From Angiostrongylus vasorum (taxonomy: Eukaryota; Nematoda; Chromadorea; Rhabditida; Metastrongylidae), in contig JADANN010000224.1 in the NCBI GenBank assembly GCA_018806985.1, positions 483,501 through 547,500 on the forward strand: 64,000 nucleotides of DNA, given 5' to 3'. Of this stretch, positions 11,471 through 23,666 are shown piece by piece. The translations under genes were made by a program, and so were the position numbers. The notes under the pieces are model-generated. The model made no database searches. It was not told the DNA's origin and saw only the letters and a program-made list of their open reading frames with translations. Position 1 is the first letter of the stretch, and every line of letters starts with the position of its first letter.

Positions 11471-12665
11471 TTTGGTGTAAAATCACATCATCTAATTTTT
11501 GAGTGTCTCGAAATGTTATTTTTCAAGATAGATTATTTTCATTGACATAGCGTAACAAGTTCATTTTCGTTATCTAGCGCAACGTTTCACGGATTCATTT
11601 CAACAACGACAGCATTTGCTTGGCAGCATCTCGATCTCGTATTTTTTTGGTTATTGATTATTTATTGTATACGTCATTTATCTTATTTGTTCTGCAGTTC
11701 TTTTGTATCATGTGACTGTCAATAATTTTTTTACTTATCACTGGAATGAATATTTCTAAAGATTTCGTCCTACAAATGCGAGATTTTTTTCAAGAAATAA
11801 AAAACCTAGCACAAAGATACCCAACAAATTTCTTCTGTTCTAGCATTAAAATGTTGCCTATAAAATTCATTTATGTAGAAATTGTTGCTAACAAATTCCT
11901 TTCACAATCACGTCTTCAAGTTTTCAGTCTTCCTAGATGCTCTACTCAGAATCCTATCTTCCATTCTTTTAGAGTCGAACTGTATATGGTAGGTAGTTCT
12001 ACTCCCAGGTGGTAGTCTCAGTCTAGAGCGAAGGAGTTTTTTCGCATTTCCAACTGGGACGCTCGCTACGAGTAAAACCACGCAACGAATCGCCAGTATT
12101 CTGGAAGAAACACTATCGTAAAATGACAAACCTTCCTGATTCATAATAGCCTGTAAATGGTTGTGGTGACGAAGTGGAAATATCCAAACATGAAACCGTA
12201 TGCAAACTTTAGATGGGGGTTTATTGTGATAATGGTCCATTTAGTACACAGATAGAAGTGTGAGAACATATTTTGTGATTTAGCTTTTGAGTGCCGAAAA
12301 AATATAGTTGTCTGCAGAATGTTATAATTAATTTCGAATCAACTCTCATGACCTTTGCTTCTTTCATACCACAAATTCATAGGAACTGGAGCGGCCTCAT
12401 ATCACCACCATGGGACGGGTGGACTTATAGTTGATGGTGTTTGACGACATACGGTGACGTTCAATGAGTCACACAACATCAGAGTAGTGCCTAAATGTTC
12501 AGACAAGTTTGACGGAGCGCAAACGCTTCCAAAGAAACGGTCTTCTTATAAGAAATGTTGCCAATGTTCCCTTTTGTCTGCCTCACTGTTTCATACGCTG
12601 CCCATTCGGCCATTTAATGAGTCAATGAATTCCTGCTAAATCTATTGAAATACTGAGAAAGTTTA
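11471..12665. other. Stretch with no recognised gene
   Basis: AT-rich. A 110-codon minus-strand frame at 11908-12240 has no recognised domain. No splice sites or repeats that I can support. Confidence 0.35.
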
Positions 12666-12669
12666 ATGG

Positions 12670-14605
12670 CTGAAAGTCTATCGCCGACAGCGATGCTTCA
12701 ACGAGTGTTATTTTTTGTGTGGATGTGGTTCATCGTACCCTATCTTTTCGAAACCCTGCTTGCTCTTCGTCCAGTGTTTTGTCAATCCTGTTTAGGATGA
12801 CTCGAGCGAGAAGTTTGTTGACGACAGACGGCAAACAGATTGGGCGATAGTTGCCGATATCATGTAGGTCACATTTCTTGAGCAATAACACGATTTTGCT
12901 GGTCTTGCACTCAGTAGGAACCTCGCATTCGGACAGGGTAACGCGTGAAGAGCGGAGCCAGTGTGTTCACGAGGACATGCGGAAGGTTCTTCAGGTGTTC
13001 TGATCTTATCCTGTCTGGACCTCGTGTTGTTCGGTTTCTCACCGACGAAATGGCACGTCGGATTTCGGAAGGGAGAACCGGTGGTATCAACATATCCATC
13101 CTCCTTTATTTCATACATTATTCGTGAACGACTTTCTCCATTGGCTTTCTGGACGCTGTAACTGTTCCGTCTGGGCGTCGGAGTGCAATCATCTTGGGAT
13201 TGTAATTGGCGAAGCTTCGGTGGGCTTTGCGAATGCTTTTCCCAGCCTCTGCAGCTTCGTGCATTACTGCTTGGCTATTTGGTGTTATAAGGACAATGTA
13301 ATCAGCAAAACGAACATGGTATAACTGCCGACCATCTGTCTTCACTCCCATATTATCCCATTCCAGTGTTCGCGTGACGTTCACGAGAGTGGCGGTAAAT
13401 AATTTTGGCGAGATGGTATTGCCTTGAATAAACCCTCTTTTGACGTCGGTGTTAATATTGTTGTAGAATGGTGAAATCTTGGTTGTGAAATTTTTTGTGC
13501 TCACGAAGAATCCTTGTGTACTGAGTAGGGATTCCTTGACTATCAAGGGCTTCCATGAGTTCTTCTATCTCAGTTGAGTCGAAGGCCTTCTTTAAATCGA
13601 TGAAAGTGAGACAGAGCGGTCTTTTGTACTCTTGCGATACTTCAATCAGCCTTGTTATGGTGTGAATGGGGTCCATCGTACTAAATCCTGTTCGAAACCT
13701 TGCTTGCTCACATGGGTGTCCTTCGTTCAGCGTTTTGTCAACCCTGTTTAGGATGACTCCAGTGAAGAGTTTGCAAACCACAGACAGCAATCTGTTTGGG
13801 CGATATAGTTGCCAATATTATTGACTTTACCATTTTTTTAACAATAACACAGTTTGGTGGTCTTCCATTGAACTGGAATGTTTCATTCTGACAGATGACG
13901 TGTAAAGAGCAGGGATAGTGCATTGATGAGGACAAGCGGAGGGTTCTTCAGATTCCCATTCACGTTCCGATCTTGTCCTCTCTAGACAAAATGTCATTTG
14001 ATTCTTCGTCGACAAAACAGAAATCAGTTTTTAGCAGGAAACACTTGTGGGACGATTTGTCCATCGTCCTCTGTTTCACATGAGGGCGGGAGGACATGGT
14101 TGCTAAATAGATCTGAGTAGTAATCACAGATGATTTTTTTTCCGTTGCGATTCTGGAAGCTGCAAGTGTTCTGTCTGCAATGCTATGATCTTGGTCTTAT
14201 AATTACAGATGTTTCGGTAAGCTTCGCGAATACTTTTTCCCAGTCTCCGAAGCTTCGGCCATAACTGTTGCTTTTCTCTCTCATTGTCGGTTGCTGTGGT
14301 TTGTGCGATACCATGTTAGAGTGTCAGCTCGAGTGTTTTCTGGAGACATACATTTTTTGGAGACTTTCAAACTTTCATTTTTCATAGCGCTAATGTAAAG
14401 ACGTTGAATGAGACAATCTGTTTCTTGTTGATGTTGTCAATAAAGGCATCTTCACGGTAGCTGACTAATGGTCTATATAAGTCTTAGTTTATGGTGATTT
14501 TTAGACTTCGTTCTTTGAAATTGGCAACTCTCGCTGCCTTCCGCCAGGAATGAAATGTTGCGCGAAGGTGGCGATGCTTTGATCCTGCGTAGAATTTTAA
14601 GACAA
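12670..14605 (-). mobile_element. RTE LINE copy C, chimera of two partial copies
   Basis: On the minus strand the first part (14605 to about 13270) runs from the endonuclease-RT linker through the fingers, motif A ([15 protein letters not shown] at 13.6 kb) and [12 protein letters not shown] to the motif C remnant RFADYIVLITPN. It then jumps back at about 13270 to the linker ([19 protein letters not shown]) and starts the RT a second time, stopping near 12.67 kb. Motif C reads FADY instead of FADD. Both outer ends are truncated, and the second part lacks the normal 3' end. Confidence 0.8.
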
Positions 14606-15920
14606 TACATAATGAACACTCAACTTAGGGGCTGGGTATATTCATGGGCAGCTCACCATTCTCTTCCAGGGTAGACGAGGAGCCTATTTGTCAGGTGCAA
14701 CTTCTATACGCTTCCCAAGTACTTCCCACTCACCTGAATTCTACGCTTTTGGCCGAAAGGACTGGTAGAATACAACCTATTTAAACGAAAACAGACTCAC
14801 GTGCGCATGCATGAATGACTTTGTAGAAAGAGGGGGGTATGTTAGATTGGCACAGCAGAAGCAGTGGCTCCATCTGTTGGATCTACGTGCTTCGCAAGGA
14901 AGCGTAAGGGTGCTTGGGGCCCAAGATCAACCTCCTATCCGCCACTTGGGAATCTGCTAGGTTGTTTCGTGACTATCCGGCACGAGATTTCTCCATGGGG
15001 AGATCCGTGAAAGACTTCTCACTAGTGCATATAATTTCACATATCAGCAATCTCAAGCCCGTTAATCGCGACGTAATTGTGAGGCAGCAACCGAAGGTTG
15101 GGTGTAATCCAAAGGCAAAGACACATTTTGGTTACCTTGTCGCTGCTGTATAATATTGATTCACGTCTCTCATATATTCCTAAGCAAAACGCTGGGATTT
15201 CCTTGCTTACAAGCCGATTACGTCGTCCAAATTGACATAAAATTGAGGACCAAAGCGTTTAATCAAAAGGCGGAGAAATGAAAGGGAGGAGAGTCGTAAG
15301 TAGTCTCTAACAATTAAGGGTCACGTCTGCTTTGCTGTGCTCCGACGAAGCCCAACAATGAACTGTTATGAAGATCAGAGCAACACGTCTGATTTCCTAG
15401 CACTCGACTAAACGTAGGTCCCGTTCCTTGCCATGAAGAGTGAAAAACAGATAGTCTCAAAACTGAGGTGGATAAGCAATTGGGGTGATCAACACATTAT
15501 TAAAAAAATGACCTATTAGTGAGGAGGATAACGTGTATGAAATAACATTTCCTTCGGTTGTTCTAAATCGATCAGTTATATTGAGTGACTAGAAAGGGTG
15601 TGTAGTTCTTCAATGTATTGCAAAAGAGTTTGGTAACACTAGCGCATTCTATACGAGTTATTTTTCTGGCTGAAAAAATAACATATCGGCCAACTTATAA
15701 TTAAATGCGTGCGCTTTACGATGCTTCCATAATGCAACTGACTCTAATCTAAACGTTAACACTTCATTAAAACTATACGACGGTTGCAGGCGCTTTTCGT
15801 GTCGTGGATTGCTGTGGAAAGTGCTACTGTTTCGTTATTCTACTTCAGCACAATGTTGTTCATGTACCACTATTTCTACCTCAAACGGACTCTGAACTGA
15901 GCACAATACATGAAAAGATA
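14606..15920. other. Stretch with no recognised gene
   Basis: A 79-codon plus-strand frame at 14914-15153 is the only notable open frame. It has no recognised domain and no flanking splice sites that I trust. Confidence 0.35.
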
Positions 15921-15924
15921 TAGT

Positions 15925-16195
15925 GCTTTGCGTTGAATCAATCCATGAACGTATACCGTGCATTCCACTCCATTCGTAGCATAGTAGAGGTGATTGGATG
16001 CAATACGTGGCCTACTCAATGATTTGCGATGCCCTCCCAATGCATGAAATAGTGGTTTCACTCACAAGGCAAGTCTGGAATCAATTCATCTTCTCTTTAG
16101 GAAGGAAGAGATTTGTCAGCCCTGAACACTGGATCAAGCCTGTGCTCACGTGTATAGCAAGACACCTCCAACCACTAAGCCGCACAAACTACAAG
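15925..16195 (-). mobile_element. SINE-1 copy, old and diverged
   Basis: The minus-strand order matches SINE-1: the head with GGTTGGAGGTGTC, CAGACTTGCC in the body, then the AATCACCTC and GAATGCA words. The divergence marks an early insertion. Confidence 0.5.
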
Positions 16196-16941
16196 ACTGC
16201 ATGTACAAAATAATTCGCTAGTATTGAACTCATTTTCTTAATAAATTGGCTCTTATCACCGTAGAAGGCATTGTCGAAAAGATAGTGATCCTAACGGATA
16301 TCAGTCCTGGTACTGATACATTTTTGTTAGAAAAGAAAGTCGTGATGGTGCCATTAAGAAGAGGTTACAGCACTAATTAAATTATCAAAGATGTTCCGCT
16401 CTATTTCTCGTACACAGTGTAAACCTACTAGTATAGTAAATGTTTGTTGCTTCAATAAATGTTTCCGAAACAGAACCATGAACTAAATGAGTGTTGTGCC
16501 ACTTTCAAGCGAATCCCCCTGCATAGTAGAGCCAAGGGAAAAGCAAAAAGGTAGCGCCTAACGAAATCAACTGGATAAAAAAACCTTATAAAAGTGCAAA
16601 GTGTTGAAAACAGGAATTGGATGAAATGACCCCAAAAAAAGAAGACTTGGCGCTATGAAAAGGATTCCTGTTTTGGTGTCATGTCAAATTTCACAATTGT
16701 TTAGTGAATTTTCAGATCATCTTCATGCATAAACGTTCTTTTAACCCAACTTTTTCTCCACTAGATCTTTGGTGTTTTTATAAAGTTTTTTGGTCACTCT
16801 ACCAGTCGATAACGGATTTACACGCAGTTTAATTCAGAGTGGGTAGATTGGGTAGATTTGCCATCTTCAGAACCTTAAATTACGCTATTGACAATCCGCC
16901 CACTTAAATTCTCCAAACATTCGAAGCAGTATGTCAAGTAA

Positions 16942-17330
16942 TCCTCCCCACGGTTCACCGCCTCATCGTGCATGGGTGCTGTTCTTCGGTGTCGGACTGC
17001 GATATACAGCGGAGAGATTCATACCCCCCAGCAAGGTATCCCAGGCTGAGGAGTTCACCATTTCCATTAGGAATCCTAACTAAGAGTAAACCAATACCAG
17101 GATCCACCACCCTGGTATCAAACTAGTCGCATGGTGGCAAATCTCCCTTTGAACCAAAAGGGACTGCGACTGCCTGTCGTGGTGACGACCTGGGGCAGAC
17201 TTTGGCCAGGTTGCCCCCTAGGATTCCAGGGAACCACAGTGGCTTAACCAGCAAATCTCAGAAAAAATGGAGGTTATGCTGGGGCTCGCACAATTAGTGA
17301 GGACGGGCCTTTCAAGTATTAAGTATCAAT
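16942..17330 (+). mobile_element. Family-2 dispersed element, copy c
   Basis: Full-length organisation, from TCCTCCCCACGGTTCACCGC to TTCAAGTATTAAGTATCAA. The tail is two to three imperfect AAGTATC units. Confidence 0.8.
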
Positions 17331-17970
17331 TATGTCAAGTAATGCACAAAATCTAGCATTCGAGATTCATTTATTAACTCGTCTGCAAGGAAAGAATATG
17401 GTTCTAGAATTAAATCCTTACAGATCTATAGCTATGGTGACATTGACATATCACAAATGAACTCTGCTTAAAGTTCCGGAATGTATGGATGGTTTTTCTT
17501 TAGTTTCACAACTTTTCAAAATGTCACATTCTTAACATTATGGAAAATATACTTGTAGCACTATCAGTTACGTTATTACGAACAATTCGTGATAATGAAA
17601 TCACTTATTCTATTCAGTCCTGCTAGGCGATACTGATGCTCAAGTACAAAGAAATGCAACAAGTAGCTCTTAAACGGATACAATAAAACACATCGAACAA
17701 TTTGCTTTTGTACAACTCGTACTGATAACGGTAATAATGTAAATAAGGAGGGGAAGTACGCACTTCATTCAGAGACTTACTACATCAGATACGCATTGAT
17801 CAAAAAAAGTACGTCACGCGAACATCGTTGGGTGGAGAAGTTGGTATGATCAATGTTGAAATAGGACATATGATCAAGAAGGTCCACTGCTAGCATGGTA
17901 TTTCGACAACCAAAATCATCAGAAAGGCCGCATATCTAAAATGTACAGTATAAATCCTACAGATTGTCTA
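17331..17970. other. Stretch with no recognised gene
   Basis: AT-rich spacer between two family-2 copies in the same orientation. Nothing recognised. Confidence 0.4.
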
Positions 17971-18228
17971 TCCTCCCAACGGTTCACAGCCTCATCGCGG
18001 CTGGAAGGTGTTCCTGGTTGTCGGGTTGAGATGTGCATTTGGAGGAATCGTCCTACTAGCAGGGTCCGGCCAAACTAAGGAGTCCGGCGTTTCCATCAGC
18101 GAGCCCAGCACCTTGGGACTCCAGGGACCACAATGGCTACACCAGCAAAACTCCGAAGAAATGGAAACTATGCTGGGGTCCACAGAACCAGTGAAGATGG
18201 GCCACCCAATTATCCTAGTATCCAAGAT
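17971..18228 (+). mobile_element. Family-2 element, copy d, internally deleted
   Basis: The 5' end (TCCTCCCAACGGTTCACAGC) and 3' end (CAGGGACCACAATGGCTACA onward) are present, but about 130 bases between the GGCGTTTCCATCAG word and the CCAGGGA word are missing. Confidence 0.75.
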
Positions 18229-18261
18229 TATCTACACGAACGACAAAGCATAAGTGGTCTG

Positions 18262-18535
18262 GCTGCGATTAATCCCTGATGGATGCGCTATGCGTTTGAA
18301 TCCTTCGTAGAGAATCGTAGTGGTGATTGAATGCGTATCTGGCCTATACAGTGACTCGTGGAGGCCTACTTTGCCCTAATGTCATTGTTTTTTATTGTCA
18401 AGAGAAGTCTATTACCAAGTGCCTATACCAATTAGATAGAAAGCTCAGTTGGCGTGGGACACCGGATTGAACCAAAAAACCACATGTGGGTTGCAGTGTA
18501 CTTTTAATGACTGCGCTATATGCGCGTTTTATCTA
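18262..18535 (-). mobile_element. SINE-1 copy, diverged
   Basis: The 3' end words (CGATTAATCCCTGATGGATG, read on the plus strand) and GATTGAATGCGTATCTGGCC are clear. The head near 18.49-18.53 kb is mutated, with an insertion-like segment in the middle. Confidence 0.6.
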
Positions 18536-18544
18536 CGTATAATG

Positions 18545-18690
18545 TAATTCCTGGTTTACCACGTCGTCGTGGCTGTTTGCCTTCTTAGGTGTCAAACTGA
18601 GATGTACAGCAGGAAATCATCCCCAAACAAGGTCTCTCAAGCTGATAATTCACCATTTTCATGTGGAACCCCAGAAGAGAATAAACGTTT
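18545..18690 (+). mobile_element. Family-2 element, 5' fragment
   Basis: Begins TGGTTTACCACGTCGTCGTG and continues with GAGATGTACAGCAGG and GGTCTCTCAAGCTGA, the 5' third of family 2. The rest is lost. Confidence 0.55.
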
Positions 18691-18694
18691 TTAC

Positions 18695-18865
18695 TGCATG
18701 ACCCGACATAAACTGCATCATTGTGCGGATCCCAGCACTTCAAGTATGCGATTCTTTTTCTCGCATTCGCCTCCATGAAGGTCTTATAATTTCTTTCGTG
18801 TGGCTTCGGACGGTGCATGAGGATTTCTTTTTTGTCCTCATCACGAATATTATCGACTTCCGGTT
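18695..18865 (-). repeat. Coding-like dispersed repeat, copy 2
   Basis: The minus-strand frame contains RDEDKKEILMHRPKPHERNY and KCWDPHND. It lines up with the copies at 2868-3075 and 39600-39870 (DED/NEN block, KPH block, then GTGCTGGGATCCGCAC at the DNA level). Confidence 0.4.
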
Positions 18866-19984
18866 AAGTCGATTTGTCCCCAAAAATCCTGAAGCAGCCG
18901 TGCTAAGCGTTCCCACGAGTATTATAGGAACTGAGCTTGTCCCAAGCAAGTCTGCGACTAATTTCCCGTCCCCGAAAGGAGAAAATGTTTCATTGGTCCC
19001 TGAATGTTGTCGAAGGACAACACAAACAAGAACAAACTAGTAAAACTAGCGTCAGGGATCACTATCATCCTGGCAACAATGTAGTCAGTAGCTTGCACGT
19101 TAGTCGTCACCTAGCGAAGCGCTGGCAAGGCTTTCGAAACTCCAAGGAGGAAATCTTGCTTAACCGAATTACAAGTCGAATTTAAATTGAGGTTAAGACC
19201 CATGATATTCTTCGCAGTTTGTGAAGAAGAATCGCTCGAGCATTTAAGTATGTGACAACGATAAAATAAGCAGATTACCAAACCATTGATGAGTTTAGAT
19301 AAAAATTTAAAACTATTCCTACTTTAAAATTGCTTCCTTTACTCATATTGTTGTCGTAATGAACCAGATAACGGTAAAACAATGGTTGCCTTTCAAAATT
19401 CGTAGCTGTTACAAGTGAAGTTGTTGGATCTGCGGATCGTGGAATACTAGCAAACTGAAAAATTCAGTTATTCAGATTATTAGTCAGATAAAATTAATGC
19501 AATGCTATAAAAAAATAGAATACGATTATTTCCTACAACACTTGGCGTCATTCGATAAGAAATTCACAATGATCTCTTACAGCCCTTGGCTTCTGCTTCT
19601 AATACGCTGTGGCAAGAATGATGATAGCTTCCGTTTTTATCACTTTTAGGAAAATATCTTGCCATAACATGCTTTCTACATGGCTATTTACGGTATCGCA
19701 CCCTTTCTAAAACTTAAAAATAATGATTTTGAAAATTATGTTGTTCGGCATCATAAGCTCAAATGTCTTCATAAAACGACGTTGCCCACTCTAAAAATCA
19801 TCGAAGTATAGACGAAGAAAGGACTAGCGAACAAACTTTGAGGAGATTTCGGAACGTCAGGTGAAGTTCGAAACCGCGACTACCCTCTATAGGAGCCCAC
19901 GTGTTATCCATTACACCAACCGAATCTGTTGTCTTCTTCTCAGCTAATTGCTCTTACGATGCTATCGGCCATCAATATGTCGTC
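18866..19984. other. Stretch with no recognised gene
   Basis: Some open frames (plus strand near 18.94-19.18 kb) but nothing recognisable. Confidence 0.35.
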
Positions 19985-20340
19985 AAAAAGATTAGACACT
20001 AAATAAAAGTTAAAACGCTGCGATTTCGACTATAGCTTCAGCTTAACTAGATTCAATGTCAATTTGCGTCCTTCAGATCACTCCCATTGACGAGTGATTG
20101 CTGATAGCACTGATAAAGTAAAACCTCAGCTGAGAGGAAAGCAGAGCGAGGGCCGAGTTGGTGGAGTGGACAGCACGTGAGCTACAGGAAAAGGTACTCG
20201 CGAGTGCGAAGCACGCCTGAGGTTCAGAGTTTTGCTTTTATCTCATCACCTTAGGGGTTAGGGGGCAGTGTTTCACATCTCACCCTTCCATGAAAGAAGA
20301 ATAGGCAGTAAATTAAAGTTAAAATGCAGAGATTCTTAAA
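19985..20340. repeat. MITE-like element related to the foldback family
   Basis: Both ends carry the same words: ACTAAATAAAAGTTAAAACG at 19.99 kb and AGGCAGTAAATTAAAGTTAA at 20.30 kb. The interior word ATAGCTTCAGCTTAACTAG matches the centre of the 26.8-27.4 kb element (ATAGCCTCAGCTTAACTGG). Interpreted as a non-autonomous element of the same family. Confidence 0.4.
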
Positions 20341-20767
20341 AAGCCTCGCGGAGCAATAAGGTTGTGGGTTGTCATCAGTTGTTGAACACGACCATACCAA
20401 TTCGTCATTCGAAATCTAAACCTGCTCATGCTATCATAGTGGAACGAAAGGTTCACGTCCAATAAAAGTTCGCCATCCAAAAAATACTGGAAAGATTTAA
20501 AAGCTCGACAAACACATGAACCGAAGCGCGCAAAGAAATCGTCGTTGTGAAGTCTGCAACAATTAACGACGTTTAATAAGATGGTTGGAAAGATAATGAA
20601 CCTTCTAAGGAATTCCAAAAGTAGACCTGCACCCAAAAAAAATTTGGAAATGAATTGTTGAACTGCTCCAGAATCAATTCATCTAAATGTTCCACATCCC
20701 GAAATCGCAACGGTATCACAAAAACGATGAATTCGAAGGAAAATTTTAGTGCATGCATCAGCAGCAT
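20319..20767 (-). CDS. Unrecognised minus-strand coding-like region
   Basis: Two overlapping open frames (64 and 105 codons). The longer contains NDDFFARFGSCVCRAFKSF, then SFHYDSMSRFRFRMTNWYGR, with mixed hydrophobic and aromatic content that looks more protein-like than random. No domain recognised; no convincing splice sites. Could be an old pseudogene or chance. Confidence 0.2.
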
Positions 20768-21071
20768 CGATCCAAAGAAGGCTTACGTGACAAAATTCGA
20801 CGACATCTTGAATGGTGGAAGATGGCGGAACTGAGCTACAAAGCTATGCGCCTTTCCAGCGTACTGACTGGAAGTTGTATCTTCAGCAGGTTATAACTAC
20901 TTCGAGCACTTCGATAACTGCGTTATTAGCAAAAATATGCATATTCTAACGACTCTTATAACGACAACTGATATTATAAAGATATTTCAACAATGGCTTT
21001 CAAAATTTGCCATAATCTTCGCAGAAAGCTAATACTACCACTAGAGTTGGTCGTTTTTAATATGTAGGATC

Positions 21072-23465
21072 TGAAAAAACGTCTGAAGAACGTCACATTG
21101 GGACCGACGGATTAGAATGGAACGAGCAGGGTGAGCAGCTGTCTGAGTTTGTCATGATGACAGAGACCATTCGTGGTAACTCGAAATTCCAGAAGCCGAA
21201 CCCTCAACGCTGGACGTGGAAGTCTCCCAATGGAGAGTACCATAACGAAAAAGACCACATCATACTAAATCGAAAGTTTTGCCTTACCGATGTCGCTGTT
21301 GTCCCAAAAATTCTACAAAGGATCAGATCATCGCCTCCTTGGCGCACGATTTAATTTTTCGCAGGCAGGAGAAAAAGCATCTTAATTCAGAAAACGATGT
21401 CCTAAAACCACCATAAACTGGGATTTATTCAATTTAATAGCGACTGTTGGGAAGATACCGTTTTCGATAAAATCGGCGAGGAATACGATCAACTCATTCA
21501 AAATCCCCACGTTAGTGCTATGAAAGCTGGGAGTTGAAAAGTCATCAAGAGACGTCTGTCTCCAGAAACACTTGAGCTGATCCGCAAGCGTGGACCTGCA
21601 CGTGCTGCAGGCAACCGCCATCTCACGTCTGAAGTTGTAAACAAGGCAGACATTCACTAAAAGAAGATCCTAAGGAGAGAACAGCAACAGTTATGGTCGA
21701 AGTTGCTGAAGATAGGAAAAAGCACTTATATAGCCGACCGAAGCTTCGCCAATTACAAAACCAAGATGACCGCACTGCTACAGTCAGATGGAACAGTTAC
21801 ACCTTCAAGTAAAGCAATGGAGAAAATCGTTCATGATTATCACTTGGACCTCTTTAATAGCCACGTCCTCCTGACCTTATATGAAATAAAGGAGGTTGAA
21901 TATGTTGTACCACCGGTTCTCTCTTTCGAAATCTGACATGCTATTTCGTCAGTGAAAAACCAAACAGCAACAGAACCGGATAGGATAAGAAGGGAACACC
22001 TCAAGAACCTGCCGTCAGTCCTCATAAACACAATGGCTCGGCTCTTCACACGTTAGCTGCCTGAATCCTAGGGTCCCTAACTCAGTGGAAGACCAGCAAG
22101 ACCGTGTTATTGTTCAAGAATGGTGACCTCCCCGATGTCGGCAACTATCGTCCAATCTGCTTGCTCTCCGTCGGCTGCAAACTTTTCACTCGAGTCATCC
22201 TAAACAGGAGTGACAGACCACTGGGCGAAGGACAGCCGTGTGAGCAAGCAGGGTTTAGAAAAGGATTCGGTACTATGAACCATATCTACACGATATTAAG
22301 ACTCCTTGAAGGTAGCGAGAGTACAAAAGACCGCTCTGCCTCACTTTCATTGATTTAAAGAAGGCCTCCGACTCAACTGAGATAGAAGCAGCCATGGAAG
22401 CCCTTGATATTCAGGGAGTCCCTACTCAGTATATAAAGATTCTTCGTGAGCTGTTCAAAAATTTCACCACCATGATAACATCATTCTACAACGATATTAA
22501 CATCGACATCAGAAGAGGGGTTATTCAAGGCTATACTATCTCGCCGAAATTATTTACCGCCACTCTCGTGAACGTCACGCGAACACTGGCATGGGATAAT
22601 ATGGGAGTGAAAATCGATGGTCGGCAGTTACACCATCTTCGCTTTGCTGATGACATCGTCCTTATAACACCAAATAGCCAAGCGGTGCTTGCCGACTTTG
22701 ATAAAGCCTTTGGAAAGATTGGTCAAATCTCACAAAAAATGGTGTTCATTAGGAACGGATTGGTTTCGTATGCCCCATTCACGCTCAACGGAATGAATAT
22801 CTCTGAATTCTCCAGTTATGTCTATCTAGGTTGGGAAATGAATATGATGAACGACTTAGCTCCAGAGCTGAGCAGAAGGAAACGAGCGGCTTGAGGAGCT
22901 TTCAAGAGCATTGAGGAAGTAGTGAGGAGAACAAAGAACATCGGACTTAGTGCCCCCCTTTTCGACTAAACGGTACCTCTTGCGTTGACGTATGCGTCAG
23001 AAATTTGGTCGCTGCGTAGGCAGGATGAAAGATCACTCAGCGTTGTCGAACGCGCAGTCGAAAGGACGATGCTAGGAGTCTCCCGTTTCACACAAGTAAA
23101 GGAAGGGATCCGAAGCTCCAACCTGCGTCAACGATCAAAAATCAAAGATACCGTTATTTATGCCAAACAGTCGATGATAAGGTGGGTCGGACACGTAATA
23201 CGTATGAATGAAAACGGATAGACAAGAGCCGTTAGTGACTGGATTCCTTGGGATGTTAAACGCACTGCAGGGAGAGCACCGACCCGATGGTCAGAGTTCT
23301 TCACGAAAAGCCTAGAAGAAATATATGATGCTCGACAAGTCTCTGGAGCGAGCAAAACTCACTGGGCTACTCTTGCACACGACAAGGAAAAAATGGAAGA
23401 TTTACTGGCGCCCGCTCGAGTCATTCGACGATCAACGGGGCTGCAGGTGATACAGGAGATAGAGA
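21072..23465 (+). mobile_element. RTE LINE copy D, 5'-truncated
   Basis: Starts in the endonuclease (AACGTCTGAAGAACGTCACA, coding for SEERHIG) and keeps [11 protein letters not shown]. The RT follows from about 21.7 kb, with [15 protein letters not shown] at 22.24 kb, [12 protein letters not shown] and [13 protein letters not shown] (motif C intact) at 22.64 kb, and the C-terminal region to 23.4 kb. The tail has GCAGGTGATACAGGAGATAG. Stops and frameshifts are many. Its 3' end lies only about 200 bases beyond the last recognised lipase exon, on the opposite strand. Confidence 0.9.
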
Positions 23466-23666
23466 TGACATGTGCACGTATTTTGGAAAATTTTTAGTCT
23501 TTTTTTATAATAATGAGAATAACGTCGGCCCAATTTCTGTTGTAAGAAGGTTTGAGTGGAAACGAAGTCGATAAACGGAATCGTCGTACTCTACAGGTTT
23601 GTGATTGAACATTATGTGATCATGAGACTGTTTCCTCCAGAATTACCAAATAACGGCGAATCTTAC

